Assembly: GCA_030829955.1 (NCBI GenBank)
Contig: JAURNY010000018.1
Span: 30,377 to 94,376 of the forward strand
Source: Gammaproteobacteria bacterium
GTDB taxonomy: Bacteria; Pseudomonadota; Gammaproteobacteria; Eutrophobiales; Eutrophobiaceae
Direction: 5' to 3'
DNA length: 64,000 nt
Part shown: in pieces, positions 48,091 through 57,990 of the stretch
How the letters are laid out: the number at the start of each line of letters is the position of its first letter
Numbering within the stretch: position 1 is the first letter of the stretch
Notes under the pieces: model-generated
What the model was told of the DNA's origin: nothing
The model's database searches: none
The model's input: the letters and a program-made list of their open reading frames with translations, nothing else
Position numbers and translations under genes: made by a program

Positions 48091-49176
48091 GTGAGCCAAA
48101 CAATATTAATCTTGCCTGGAGATGGCATCGGTCCCGAGATCGTTACACAGGCTGAAAAGATACTGAATTATTTAATCACTGTTCAAGGCCTGCCAATTAT
48201 TCTGGAGCATGGGTTAATTGGTGGTGCTGCGATTGATGCCTTAGGTGAGCCATTGCCCCGAGAAACATTAGAAAAGGCAAAGTCATCTGCTGCTGTATTA
48301 CTTGGCGCGGTGGGCGGTCCTAAGTGGGAAACGATTGAACGTCATTTGCGCCCGGAACGTGGTTTATTGGCAATTCGTTCAGGCCTGGGTTTGTTTGCCA
48401 ATTTACGTCCAGCAGTGTTGTTCCCACAGTTAGCCAATGCATCAACATTGAAGCAAGATGTGGTTAATGGTCTGGATATTATGATTGTCAGAGAGTTAAC
48501 CGGCGGTATTTATTTTGGAGAACCAAGAGGGATTCGCACCCTAGAAAATGGTGAACGTCAGGGTTATAACTCTTTGGTCTACGCCGAACATGAGATCGAT
48601 CGTATTGCGCGAGTAGCTTTTGATGTTGCCGGCAAACGTAATAATCATGTTTGTTCTGTCGATAAGGCGAACGTACTTGAGTCGACTGAGCTTTGGCGTG
48701 AAATTATTACCAATGTGGCAAAAGAATATACAAATATTGAATTACAGCATATGTATGTTGATAACGCTGCAATGCAGTTGGTACGTGAGCCAAAACAATT
48801 TGATGTTATTGTAACCACGAATATGTTTGGTGACATTTTATCTGACCTTGCATCCATGCTTACTGGCAGTATAGGTATGTTGCCCTCTGCTTCGTTAGCG
48901 GCAGATGGTATTGGGATGTATGAGCCGATTCATGGTTCTGCGCCTGATATAGCTGGAAAAAATATTGCTAATCCACTGGCAACTATATTGTCATTATCAA
49001 TGTTGTTTAGATACTCATTGGAAGAGATTAGCATTGCAGACAAGATTGAAGCGGCGGTGAATCAAGTGTTAACAGATGGTTTACGTACAAAAGATATTTT
49101 TACCAGTGATACAACATTGGTTAGCACTGAAGAAATGGGTGATGCAGTTTTGGCTGCATTAGTCGCAGTAATTTGA
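48091..49176 (+). CDS. leuB: 3-isopropylmalate dehydrogenase
   Basis: NAD-dependent oxidative decarboxylation in leucine synthesis; 361 residues. The N-terminal [11 protein letters not shown], substrate arginines in the [21 protein letters not shown] region split over positions 89-108, and the metal/NAD block [16 protein letters not shown] are present, followed by [14 protein letters not shown]. The start is GTG after an AAGG site. leuC/leuD are not directly upstream. asd follows 24 bases later, a common gammaproteobacterial order. Confidence 0.97.
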   Translation: MSQTILILPGDGIGPEIVTQAEKILNYLITVQGLPIILEHGLIGGAAIDALGEPLPRETLEKAKSSAAVLLGAVGGPKWETIERHLRPERGLLAIRSGLGLFANLRPAVLFPQLANASTLKQDVVNGLDIMIVRELTGGIYFGEPRGIRTLENGERQGYNSLVYAEHEIDRIARVAFDVAGKRNNHVCSVDKANVLESTELWREIITNVAKEYTNIELQHMYVDNAAMQLVREPKQFDVIVTTNMFGDILSDLASMLTGSIGMLPSASLAADGIGMYEPIHGSAPDIAGKNIANPLATILSLSMLFRYSLEEISIADKIEAAVNQVLTDGLRTKDIFTSDTTLVSTEEMGDAVLAALVAVI

Positions 49177-49200
49177 ATAGATTAGTTTGGGATTATTGAA

Positions 49201-50223
49201 ATGAGTAAAAAAGTAAATGTTGCCATTGTTGGCGCCACGGGTGCCGTTGGTGAAACGATGCTTTCAATATTGGAACAACGCGATTTTCCGGTAGATAAAG
49301 TTTATGCTCTAGCGAGTGAGCGCTCGGCTGGTAAGAGAATCCAATTTAAAGGAAAAAATATTACGGTTGAAAATCTCGAAGAATTTGATTTTAGTAAGGT
49401 TCAGGTGGGTTTATTTTCACCAGGGGCTTCTGTATCAGCAATCTATGCACCTAAAGCTGCCGAAGCTGGCTGTGTCGTAGTTGATAACACATCACAATTT
49501 CGTTATGACGATGATATTCCATTGGTAGTGCCCGAAGTGAACCCACATGCAATTGCGGATTATAAAAACAGAGGCATTATTGCTAATCCAAACTGTTCAA
49601 CCATACAGATGTTGGTTGCGCTTAAGCCTATTTATGATGCTGTTGGTATTACACGTATTAATGTTTGCACCTATCAGGCTGTATCTGGCACAGGTAAGGA
49701 AGCAATTGAAGAATTGGCGAAACAGACGGCTGATCTTTTAAATTCTAAAGAAGCTGTCTGTGAAGTCTATCCAAAACAGATCGCATTTAATGCCCTACCA
49801 CAAATTGATGCCTTTCAGGAAAATGGTTACACCAAGGAAGAGATGAAAATGGTGTGGGAGACACGCAAGATATTTGAAGATGAAAATATTCTTGTGAATC
49901 CAACTTGCGCCAGAATTCCTGTATTTTTTGGTCATTCTGAAGCAGTCCATATTGAAACCAAAGATAAGATTACTGCAGAAAAGGCCAGAGATTTATTAAG
50001 TAAAGTTGAGGGTGTAACTCTGTTAGATAAACGTGAAAATGGCGGTTATCCGACTGCCGTGACCGAGGCCGCGGGTGAAGACCAAGTTTTTGTAGGTCGT
50101 ATACGCGAAGATATCTCTCATCCGCATGGATTAAATTTGTGGGTTGTTTCCGATAACGTCAGAAAAGGGGCTGCATTAAATAGTGTTCAAATTTCTGAAA
50201 TTCTGGTAAAACACTACATATAA
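49201..50223 (+). CDS. asd: Aspartate-semialdehyde dehydrogenase
   Basis: Makes aspartate-semialdehyde for lysine, threonine, methionine and diaminopimelate; 340 residues. The Rossmann motif IVGATGAVGETML lies at the N-terminus. The catalytic cysteine is C132 in NPNCSTIQML and the histidine is in RIPVFFGHSEAVH. This is the type common outside enteric bacteria. It lies between leuB and the fimV region. dapD is 3 kb away on the other strand. Confidence 0.97.
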   Translation: MSKKVNVAIVGATGAVGETMLSILEQRDFPVDKVYALASERSAGKRIQFKGKNITVENLEEFDFSKVQVGLFSPGASVSAIYAPKAAEAGCVVVDNTSQFRYDDDIPLVVPEVNPHAIADYKNRGIIANPNCSTIQMLVALKPIYDAVGITRINVCTYQAVSGTGKEAIEELAKQTADLLNSKEAVCEVYPKQIAFNALPQIDAFQENGYTKEEMKMVWETRKIFEDENILVNPTCARIPVFFGHSEAVHIETKDKITAEKARDLLSKVEGVTLLDKRENGGYPTAVTEAAGEDQVFVGRIREDISHPHGLNLWVVSDNVRKGAALNSVQISEILVKHYI

Positions 50224-50377
50224 ACTATAGCTAAGTGTAAAGTGTAAAGCATATTCGTAAGTTTAACGCTTAGCGAATTTCCAGAAATTTGGCAGATAGA
50301 TTAGCTGACTAATCGAATATTGCTAATGGATAGGGTATTTAATTTACTATTAAAATCAATTAAATAGTGCAGTTATT

Positions 50378-50558
50378 ATGCGGATCAAAAAGCCAACAAT
50401 TCGGTTTATGGCCGTTATGCTTATAGGAAGTTGCTCTATGTTAATGAATGCCTTTGGCTTATCTGAAATTCAGTAAACTCCTATTTAAATTAAAACTTGA
50501 TGCAAGTATCAGCTTAACTTCTATATCTAAACAAAAAGCCGAACAACTGAATGTCTAA
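50378..50558 (+). pseudogene. Remnant of a second fimV-like N-terminus
   Basis: An ATG at 50378 opens a leader-like sequence (FMAVMLIGSCSMLMNAFGLSEIQ) that stops. A neighbouring frame then continues as KLKLDASISLTSISKQKAEQLNV before its own stop. Together they match the beginning of FimV (leader, GLGxIxLNSxLNxPLxAxIxL, then LSx..AxELxxLNV). One frameshift and early stops make it a remnant. It lies 220 bases upstream of the intact fimV, so it may be a decayed tandem duplicate. Confidence 0.6.
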
Positions 50559-50675
50559 ATTACTACAATTAATTCACAGGACGCTGCTGTACACACGTTA
50601 AATCATTAATTACTAATTGAGGGCGATTCCTAACTATTAAGAATTACGAGCAAAAAAGTAATTAAAGAATTAATT

Positions 50676-50704
50676 TTGACAGTTAATCTTGATATTAGTA
50701 AATA
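50676..50704 (+). promoter_or_regulatory. Candidate sigma-70 promoter of fimV
   Basis: A consensus -35 TTGACA (50676-50681) is followed by an optimal 17-base spacer and TAAATA (50699-50704) as -10. It lies about 75 bases before the fimV ATG. Confidence 0.65.
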
Positions 50705-50780
50705 AGAAAGTCATGTTCTCCGTCAATATACGTTGCTAATTGATCTATAGGGCAAATGAAATAAGGAATAATTTGAAATA

Positions 50781-53342
50781 ATGAAACGAATAATCATTAC
50801 ATTCATCATTTTAATGCTCCCTAGCATGGTGACTGCTCTTGGTTTGGGGAAGCTGAAATTAAACTCATTTTTGAATGAGCCATTCAGTGCAAGGATCGAA
50901 TTGTTGTCTGCGACAGCAAATGAGCTTGATTCATTAAATGTTAGTCTTGCTGACAGTGATGCCTTCGCGCGAGCAAAAATCGATATGCCATCACATCTGC
51001 GTTTACTTAAATTTAAAATCATGCGTAATGAAGCAGGTGCTGATTATATTCAAATAACCTCGATTGATAATATTCGTGAACCGTATCTGAATTTTCTGGT
51101 TGAAATTAACTGGTCTAATGGTCGTTTATTGAGAGAGTTTACGGTATTGCTTGATCCCCCGACTTATTATCTCAATGCGCGTAAGCCAAGCAATGTAACG
51201 TCACCAACAGCTGAGAAATCGATGAGTTCAAAAAGCTCGGTTGTTTCAGCTACTGATTCTGATAATGCAGTTATTTATGCAAGTGATTTTGAACAACACC
51301 AATCAGATGTAAAGCCTGCTGCTCCTAGTAATACCTATTATTCAGGTGGTGATTATGGTCCAACTTCTAGTAATGATACGTTGTGGTCAATCGCATCATC
51401 CATGCGCCCAGATTCATCAATTAGTATGAATCAAATGATGCTCGCATTATTAAACGCTAATCCGGATGCATTCGTTAACAACAATATTAATGGCTTGAGA
51501 AAAGGCCAGATCTTAAAAATGCCGAGCGAGGTCGAGATTAACTCTAATTCACAAGCTGAGGCTTTGGCAGAAGTAAATAGACAATATGCGAACTGGGGTT
51601 CACCTCAGCCGACAGGTAATACTGAAGGAACTATTCGACCTGTTACCGCAGTAAAAGCGGAAACCATAGATGAGCCTGCAATGGATGAGGGTAGTCAGGA
51701 TGCGGAATTAAAATTACTTGCTGTGGGTGAAGCATCAGGCACTTTGCAAAACGATGTTGCAGTTAATATTGGTGATAGTGAAGGTATGGCCTTGGCTGCA
51801 GAATCGATTGAGGCATTGACGCAGGAATTTCTGGAATTAAAAGAGCAACTAAAAGAATCTGAGGCATTACTTTATGATTTAAAACGACTACTGCAATTAA
51901 AAGATGATGAAATCGCGCTGTTACAAGAACAAATGGCAGAGGAAACTGTTGCAAAGATTGAAGTAGAAGAGTCTGCTGTTGAAAAGCAGGTGCTAGAAGA
52001 TAAGCTGATAACAGAAATAGCCGAGCCGGTTGTTCAGGAATCTGTTCAGGAAACAGAAGAGTCAGAAGTTGAGGTTGTAGAAGAAACAATAGAAGTTATT
52101 GATTTAGAGCCTAACGCGTCTGGTGGCATCATGGATATGGTGCAACTTTATTTATCTCCATTGAATGATATGGTGGTTGGAAATCCACTCTACTTGTTTG
52201 TTGCTCTTGGTGTATTAGTACTATTGATTCTTATCGCTATCATTGCGAAATTTAAAAAGATGAAATCTGATTCACAACCAGCATTTAAAGGAGATTTTCC
52301 TGAGTTTAATAGTGATGCTGGTCTTAATATTACTGACAATGATTCTAAATCGGAAACAATTTTGCCTGACACTGAAGATGAAACAGCCTTATTACGGGCA
52401 GAAGATGATGAGCCTGATGAACCTTATTTGCCTGAAGCGACACCAGTAACAGAAAAGCCTGCCCTAGAACTTGATTTCACTGCAGAAGATGAAGAAGAGG
52501 ATGTAGATCCACTTCAAGAAGTAAATACCTATCTTGCATTTGAGCAGTTTTATCGGGCAGAAGAGTTAGTGCGTAACGCAATTAACGATGAACCCGACAA
52601 TGCTGAATTTCACACCAAGTTACTTGAAGTGTTCTATACATCTGGTGATAAAAAGTCTTATGAAGAAGAGGCCAAGGTCTTAAATGAGCTTGTCAATGGC
52701 GAAGGTGAACATTGGGATATGGCTGTTGTCATGTGGTCAGAACTTTCACCAAATCGTTCCTTGTTTGAAAAAGGTGGAGATGATGAAAGTGATGTTGCAG
52801 AAGACGGTGATGTTTTGGATATAACTTCAGGCGATGACGGAGAAGGCTTATTAGATGTCACCGCTGCCGTTGGTTTAGGCGATAGTGATGAAGCTATAGA
52901 TGAACCAGAAGAAGATATGCTTGATATTTCAGGCATTAGCACTTATGCGGTTGAAGATGATATTAGTTTAGACCTCGATATCGATTTTGGTGAAGATAAT
53001 GGACTGGAACTTGATCTCTCTAAAGATGATGGTGCAGACGATGAAATTAGTCTGGATCTCGATAAGGGTGATGATGCTGAAGATGTTCTTAGTCTTGAAC
53101 TTGACGTATACGATGATGAGTCAATCCAACTTGAACAACCAGACGAAGAAGAATCAGACAGCAATAGCACGGATTTTAATCTATCATTGGATGATGAAAT
53201 AGCTACTAAACTAGATCTCGCCAAGGCTTATGTTGAGTTAGGGGATAAAGATAGTGCCAAGACAATATTGGATGAAGTATTTGCTGATGGTAATGATGAG
53301 CAAAAACAGCAAGCTCAGGAACTTCGGTCTCAAGTCGAATAA
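50781..53342 (+). CDS. fimV: FimV-family polar hub/pilus assembly protein
   Basis: Inner-membrane protein with a periplasmic peptidoglycan-binding part and an acidic cytoplasmic part; in Pseudomonas it organises type IV pili and polarity. It has 853 residues. Visible in order: signal peptide (1-18), the FimV N-terminal domain (LGLGKLKLNSFLNEPFSARI), a LysM-like module (about 205-250, NDTLWSIASS), a coiled coil (about 345-390), and a TM helix (about 472-492, LYLFVALGVLVLL). A very acidic linker and a C-terminal TPR-like FimV domain (KLDLAKAYVELGDKDSA) follow. It sits in the asd-fimV-truA order typical of Gammaproteobacteria. Confidence 0.95.
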   Translation: MKRIIITFIILMLPSMVTALGLGKLKLNSFLNEPFSARIELLSATANELDSLNVSLADSDAFARAKIDMPSHLRLLKFKIMRNEAGADYIQITSIDNIREPYLNFLVEINWSNGRLLREFTVLLDPPTYYLNARKPSNVTSPTAEKSMSSKSSVVSATDSDNAVIYASDFEQHQSDVKPAAPSNTYYSGGDYGPTSSNDTLWSIASSMRPDSSISMNQMMLALLNANPDAFVNNNINGLRKGQILKMPSEVEINSNSQAEALAEVNRQYANWGSPQPTGNTEGTIRPVTAVKAETIDEPAMDEGSQDAELKLLAVGEASGTLQNDVAVNIGDSEGMALAAESIEALTQEFLELKEQLKESEALLYDLKRLLQLKDDEIALLQEQMAEETVAKIEVEESAVEKQVLEDKLITEIAEPVVQESVQETEESEVEVVEETIEVIDLEPNASGGIMDMVQLYLSPLNDMVVGNPLYLFVALGVLVLLILIAIIAKFKKMKSDSQPAFKGDFPEFNSDAGLNITDNDSKSETILPDTEDETALLRAEDDEPDEPYLPEATPVTEKPALELDFTAEDEEEDVDPLQEVNTYLAFEQFYRAEELVRNAINDEPDNAEFHTKLLEVFYTSGDKKSYEEEAKVLNELVNGEGEHWDMAVVMWSELSPNRSLFEKGGDDESDVAEDGDVLDITSGDDGEGLLDVTAAVGLGDSDEAIDEPEEDMLDISGISTYAVEDDISLDLDIDFGEDNGLELDLSKDDGADDEISLDLDKGDDAEDVLSLELDVYDDESIQLEQPDEEESDSNSTDFNLSLDDEIATKLDLAKAYVELGDKDSAKTILDEVFADGNDEQKQQAQELRSQVE

Positions 53343-53391
53343 ATTTTTGAGGTGAAGTTAAACAACACATGATTTGTGTTGTACATATACA

Positions 53392-54180
53392 ATGAAGATT
53401 GTCTTAGGTGTAGAATACAATGGTCACAATTATTGTGGCTGGCAGAAGCAAATGATACCTGACACTATTCAGGCTAAGCTGGAAACCGCTTTATCTATCG
53501 TTGCTGACTCTCCTGTTGAAACATACTGCGCTGGTCGCACTGATGCAGGTGTTCATGCCACTCAACAAGTTGTTCATTTCGAAACCAATGTGCAAAGAGA
53601 TAATCACTCATGGGTGTTTGGTGGCAATAGTCACTTGTCAAAAGATATTTCCATAACATGGGCAAAATCTATTGATGACGATTTTCATGCACGCTTTTCT
53701 GCTAAGAGTCGGACCTATCAATATTTAATTCTAAATCGTCGTGCCAGACCTGGTGTATGGAATGGTAAAGTAACCTGGGAATGCAGGGATTTGGAATTGT
53801 CGAGAATGAAAAAAGCTGCACAGTGTTTAATTGGAGAACATGACTTTACTTCGTTTCGCGCAGTAGCATGTCAGGCAAAAACACCTGTTAGAACGATTCA
53901 TGAGTTACTTATACAGCAATCAGAACAGTGGTTTCTGATTACTGTAAGAGCCAATGCTTTTCTACACCATATGGTACGTAATATTGCAGGTGTATTGATG
54001 ACTATTGGCATGGGAAAAGAAGATATTAATTGGGCTGAAGAGGTGCTCTATGCGAAGGATAGAACTGCAGGTGGCGTCACGGCTGCACCTGACGGTTTAT
54101 ATCTGGTTGATGTATCCTATCCTGATAAATATGCTATCCCACATTCAAAAAAATTATTTTTCAGTCTGGGTTTGTCTTAA
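53392..54180 (+). CDS. truA: tRNA pseudouridine(38-40) synthase TruA
   Basis: Pseudouridylates positions 38-40 of tRNA anticodon arms; 262 residues. The catalytic aspartate is D51 in AGRTDAGVHA. HDFTSFRAVACQAKTPVRTI and HMVRNIAGVLMTIG are family blocks. The ATG at 53392 gives MKIVLGVEYNGHNYCGWQ; an upstream TTG would add CCTYT without support. A small hairpin ACAACACA/TGTGTTGT (53362-53381) lies just before it. Its stop overlaps the trpF start by one base (TAATG). Confidence 0.96.
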   Translation: MKIVLGVEYNGHNYCGWQKQMIPDTIQAKLETALSIVADSPVETYCAGRTDAGVHATQQVVHFETNVQRDNHSWVFGGNSHLSKDISITWAKSIDDDFHARFSAKSRTYQYLILNRRARPGVWNGKVTWECRDLELSRMKKAAQCLIGEHDFTSFRAVACQAKTPVRTIHELLIQQSEQWFLITVRANAFLHHMVRNIAGVLMTIGMGKEDINWAEEVLYAKDRTAGGVTAAPDGLYLVDVSYPDKYAIPHSKKLFFSLGLS

Positions 54181-54806
54181 TGATTAACAATCGTGTCAGA
54201 GTTAAAATTTGCGGTGTAACTACTCTTGAAGATGCAACTGCAGTCAGTTTAGCGGGTGCAGATGCAATCGGCATGGTATTTTATCAACCTAGCTCGCGTA
54301 ATATTGATATTGAAATGGCAGCAAAGATTTCGCGTAGTATACCGGCATTTGTTAATCGGGTTGCATTGTTTGTTGACGCAGATAAAAACTTCATTGAAGA
54401 AGTATTACAAAGTGTTGCGATCGATACGATTCAGTTTCATGGACAGGAACCAGAAGAGGCTTGCGCTTGTTATAATAAGCCTTATATTAAGGCCTTGAGA
54501 GTAAAACAAGGACTGAATATCGATAATGCATTAAAGCAATATGAATCTGCTAATGCTATTCTGCTTGACACTTATGTTAAGGACAAACCGGGTGGGACTG
54601 GTCTGGTATTTGATTGGCAGCACTTTCCTACTAATTCTACTAAACCGCTTATTTTAGCGGGCGGTTTGACGCCGGAGAATGTACAATCTGCTATCCGGCA
54701 AACTTCTCCATACGCGGTTGATGTGAGTGGTGGCATTGAGCTTAAGTCGGGTATTAAAGATATTCAAAAAGTGACTAAATTTATTAGAGAAGTGAATAAT
54801 GTCTGA
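54180..54806 (+). CDS. trpF: Phosphoribosylanthranilate isomerase
   Basis: Third step of tryptophan synthesis after anthranilate, an Amadori rearrangement; 208 residues, TIM barrel. The catalytic cysteine is in [12 protein letters not shown] and the catalytic aspartate in [27 protein letters not shown] and [10 protein letters not shown] form the phosphate site. It overlaps trpB by 8 bases. The trp genes here are trpF-trpB-trpA; trpE, trpG, trpD and trpC are not in the window. Confidence 0.97.
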   Translation: MINNRVRVKICGVTTLEDATAVSLAGADAIGMVFYQPSSRNIDIEMAAKISRSIPAFVNRVALFVDADKNFIEEVLQSVAIDTIQFHGQEPEEACACYNKPYIKALRVKQGLNIDNALKQYESANAILLDTYVKDKPGGTGLVFDWQHFPTNSTKPLILAGGLTPENVQSAIRQTSPYAVDVSGGIELKSGIKDIQKVTKFIREVNNV

Positions 54807-56037
54807 AGAAGTTATCAATCATTCCAATCAGCATAAGCAGACGCTGAAAAATATGCCTGACCGTGCCGGTCATTTTGGTCCTTATGGCGGGCGTTTTGTG
54901 GCTGAGACCTTGATGGGGCCCCTGAATGAATTAGAACAAGCCTACTGTCGTTACATCAAGGATTCCGATTTTGTTGCAGAACTTGAACATGATCTGAAAC
55001 ATTTCGTTGGTCGACCATCACCTCTTTATCATGCAAAGCGTTGGAGTGAGCAGTTAGGTGGTGCACAAATCTATTTAAAGCGAGAAGACTTAAATCATAC
55101 CGGTGCACATAAAGTTAATAATACTGTTGGTCAGGCTTTACTTGCGAAGAGAATGGGAAAACATCGCGTAATTGCCGAAACCGGTGCAGGACAGCATGGC
55201 GTAGCAAGTGCAACTGTCGCAGCTCGTTACGGTATGGAATGTGTAGTTTACATGGGTGCTGAAGATATCCGGCGACAATCTATTAATGTATTCAGAATGA
55301 AATTACTTGGTGCGACTGTGGTCTCGGTTGAAGCCGGCTCCAAAACATTAAAGGATGCATTGAATGAAGCCATGCGTGATTGGGTGACTAATGTTGATGA
55401 TACTTTTTATATCATTGGTACTGTTGCAGGACCCCATCCTTATCCTGCAATGGTTAGAGACTTTAACTCTATTGTGGGTAAAGAAGCACGCCGTCAATGC
55501 CTAGAGATAAATGATCGTTTACCTGATGCAATAGTTGCCTGCGTTGGCGGTGGTTCCAATGCTATAGGATTATTCCATGAATTTCTTGATGATAATGACG
55601 TCGCTATTTACGGTGTAGAAGCGGCGGGTGATGGTATAGAAACCGGACATCATGCCGCGCCTTTAAATGCCGGTAAGCCAGGTGTATTACATGGTAATCG
55701 AACCTACTTAATGGAAGATAATTACGGGCAGATTATAGAAACTCATTCAATTTCTGCGGGACTGGATTATCCAGGTGTGGGACCAGAACATGCATGGCTT
55801 AAAGATAGTGGTCGTGCAAACTATGTTTCAGTCACTGATACAGAAGCACTACAAGCATTTCACGATTTAACACGTATCGAGGGTATTATTCCGGCGTTAG
55901 AATCCAGTCATGCTCTCGCGTATGCTAAAAAGCTGGCTGCCGGGATGACTAAAAATCAAACCATTTTGATAAATCTATCTGGTCGTGGTGATAAAGACAT
56001 TCATACAGTTGCCACCTACGAGGGTATTACACTTTAA
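54799..56037 (+). CDS. trpB: Tryptophan synthase beta subunit
   Basis: PLP enzyme joining indole and serine; 412 residues. PLP lysine K105 lies in [16 protein letters not shown]. The phosphate-binding [10 protein letters not shown] and the active-site glutamate region [10 protein letters not shown] are intact. An N-terminal extension of about 20 residues precedes the usual GRFVAETLM. It overlaps trpF upstream. A small HTH gene separates it from trpA. Confidence 0.98.
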   Translation: MSEEVINHSNQHKQTLKNMPDRAGHFGPYGGRFVAETLMGPLNELEQAYCRYIKDSDFVAELEHDLKHFVGRPSPLYHAKRWSEQLGGAQIYLKREDLNHTGAHKVNNTVGQALLAKRMGKHRVIAETGAGQHGVASATVAARYGMECVVYMGAEDIRRQSINVFRMKLLGATVVSVEAGSKTLKDALNEAMRDWVTNVDDTFYIIGTVAGPHPYPAMVRDFNSIVGKEARRQCLEINDRLPDAIVACVGGGSNAIGLFHEFLDDNDVAIYGVEAAGDGIETGHHAAPLNAGKPGVLHGNRTYLMEDNYGQIIETHSISAGLDYPGVGPEHAWLKDSGRANYVSVTDTEALQAFHDLTRIEGIIPALESSHALAYAKKLAAGMTKNQTILINLSGRGDKDIHTVATYEGITL

Positions 56038-56052
56038 ATCAGGAGCAGATTG

Positions 56053-56250
56053 GTGAATAATCGAGAACGTTTAATGGAAGTCATGTTGGAAAAAGAGATG
56101 GATAGACGAGAAATCGCTGGTTTACTCAAGGTTAAACGTGAAGATGTTGATCATTGGCTATTGTCTGGTGAGTCTAAAAACCATCAACCGGTTCCTGATA
56201 TGGCCATTGAATTACTGGAACTTAAACTTGGTTACAAACAAATAAATTAA
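56053..56250 (+). CDS. Small helix-turn-helix protein between trpB and trpA
   Basis: 65 residues, highly charged, with an apparent helix-turn-helix (MDRREIAGLLKVKREDVDHW, about 17-36) and a C-terminal helix (PDMAIELLELKLGY). The GTG at 56053 lies 7 bases after an AGGAG site; a TTG one codon earlier is too close. The spacing (15 bases after trpB, 50 before trpA) suggests cotranscription with the trp genes. I do not recognise a named family. It could be a local regulator or an unrelated passenger. Confidence 0.75.
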   Translation: MNNRERLMEVMLEKEMDRREIAGLLKVKREDVDHWLLSGESKNHQPVPDMAIELLELKLGYKQIN

Positions 56251-56300
56251 CTATCCCCGGCCTGAATGGCTATCGACTGACCTTATATTTCTTTTTTTTT

Positions 56301-57110
56301 ATGAACAGAATTGCTGATTGTTTTCAGAACCTTGAACAACAAAATAAAAAAGCCTTAATACCGTTTATTACTGCGGGTGATCCAGATAAAGACATTACTC
56401 TGGAGCTTATGTTTGAATTGGTAAAAGCCGGTGCAAATATGATTGAACTGGGCGTTCCATTTTCAGACCCCATGGCGGATGGTCCGGTAATTCAGCGTGC
56501 AAGTGAACGCGCTTTGGAACACCATACTAATTCTGATGATGTGTTTGATATTGTTAGCGAGTTTCGTAAGAAAGACGCAACTACACCGATTATACTAATG
56601 GGTTATTTGAACCCTATAGAAGTCATGGGTTACAAGGTATTTGCCGAAAAAGCTGAAAATGCTGGTGTCGATGGTGTTCTGGTTGTCGACCTACCTCCAG
56701 AGGAATCTTTAGAATTTAGTCAAATATTTCAGAAACATAACATCGCTGAAATCTTTTTGGTATCGCCTACAACGCGACAGGAGCGATTGCAGCGGATCTG
56801 TGAAGTTGGTTCAGGCTTCCTGTATTATGTATCTCTAAAAGGTGTTACCGGTAGTAATCGTCTTGATGTGGCTGCTGTTGCACAAAAGCTCGAAGAAATT
56901 AGGGCGGTTAGTAAATTACCACTTGGTGTTGGGTTTGGTATTAAGGATGCACAAACCGCTGCAGACGTTTCAGTAATCTGTGATGCAGTAGTTGTCGGGA
57001 GTGCATTAGTTGAACGTGTCGAAGAGTATAATGGGGACGCAGCAAGTTTAAAAACAAATATTAATTCGTTTATTCAAGAATTAAGACAGGCAATGGACAA
57101 GCAACAGTAA
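56301..57110 (+). CDS. trpA: Tryptophan synthase alpha subunit
   Basis: Cleaves indole-3-glycerol phosphate to indole, which is channelled to TrpB; 269 residues, TIM barrel. The catalytic glutamate is in MIELGVPFSDPMADGP and the catalytic aspartate in GVDGVLVVDLPPEE. The phosphate-binding LPLGVGFGIKDA is conserved. accD follows after 3 bases, so the trp and fatty-acid genes share a transcript. Confidence 0.98.
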   Translation: MNRIADCFQNLEQQNKKALIPFITAGDPDKDITLELMFELVKAGANMIELGVPFSDPMADGPVIQRASERALEHHTNSDDVFDIVSEFRKKDATTPIILMGYLNPIEVMGYKVFAEKAENAGVDGVLVVDLPPEESLEFSQIFQKHNIAEIFLVSPTTRQERLQRICEVGSGFLYYVSLKGVTGSNRLDVAAVAQKLEEIRAVSKLPLGVGFGIKDAQTAADVSVICDAVVVGSALVERVEEYNGDAASLKTNINSFIQELRQAMDKQQ

Positions 57111-57113
57111 ATT

Positions 57114-57980
57114 ATGAGTTGGTTTAAGAAAATATTACCTTCAAGAGTCAAGACAAATAGCAGTAACCGACGAACTGTTCCGGAAGGTCTATGGACTAAA
57201 TGCATTGCTTGTAATGCAGTGTTGTATCGCGCAGAACTAGAACGAAACTTTGAAGTATGTCCAAAGTGTGACCATCACATTCGTATTGATGCCCGTGAAA
57301 GACTGCTCGGCTTCTTTGATGAAGGTACAGCCGAAGAATTATCAGCAGATATGAAACCGGTTGATATATTGAAGTTCCGTGATAATAAGAGATATAAGGA
57401 TCGTTTGAATACAGCATATAAAGGCACAGGTGAAAACGATGCATTGTTGGTAATGACAGGACGTTTATTGCAAATGCCTGTTGTAGCAGCTGCTTTTGAA
57501 TTTGATTTTATGGGTGGTTCAATGGGCTCGGTAGTTGGCGAAAAGTTTGTGCGCGCAACTGAAGCTGCTATTGAACAACGTGCACCGTTAGTATGTTTTT
57601 CTACCAGTGGTGGTGCCCGTATGCAGGAAGCTTTATTTTCACTGATGCAGATGGCAAAAACTTCTTCTGCATTGGCTGTCCTCAGAAAAAATAAAATTCC
57701 ATTTATTTCGGTACTGACAGATCCAACCATGGGCGGCGTATCGGCAAGTTTAGCTATGCTTGGTGACATTAATATTGCCGAACCAGGCGCATTAATCGGT
57801 TTCGCTGGTCCAAGAGTGATAGAACAAACGGTTCGTGAAACTTTGCCGGAAGGTTTTCAACGCAGTGAGTTTTTATTAGAGCACGGTCAAATTGATATGA
57901 TTGTTGATCGTCGTGAAATGCGTTCAAAAATACATAACTTATTTTCCATATTGACACATCAGGCAACAGCTAACATTTAA
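57114..57980 (+). CDS. accD: Acetyl-CoA carboxylase carboxyltransferase beta subunit
   Basis: Transfers the carboxyl group from biotin to acetyl-CoA, with AccA; 288 residues. A four-cysteine zinc ribbon near the N-terminus (CIACNAV then CPKCDHH) is followed by the crotonase-fold carboxyltransferase domain with [18 protein letters not shown] and [15 protein letters not shown]. Position between trpA and folC is standard for Gammaproteobacteria. Confidence 0.98.
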   Translation: MSWFKKILPSRVKTNSSNRRTVPEGLWTKCIACNAVLYRAELERNFEVCPKCDHHIRIDARERLLGFFDEGTAEELSADMKPVDILKFRDNKRYKDRLNTAYKGTGENDALLVMTGRLLQMPVVAAAFEFDFMGGSMGSVVGEKFVRATEAAIEQRAPLVCFSTSGGARMQEALFSLMQMAKTSSALAVLRKNKIPFISVLTDPTMGGVSASLAMLGDINIAEPGALIGFAGPRVIEQTVRETLPEGFQRSEFLLEHGQIDMIVDRREMRSKIHNLFSILTHQATANI

Positions 57981-57990
57981 TATCCACTTT

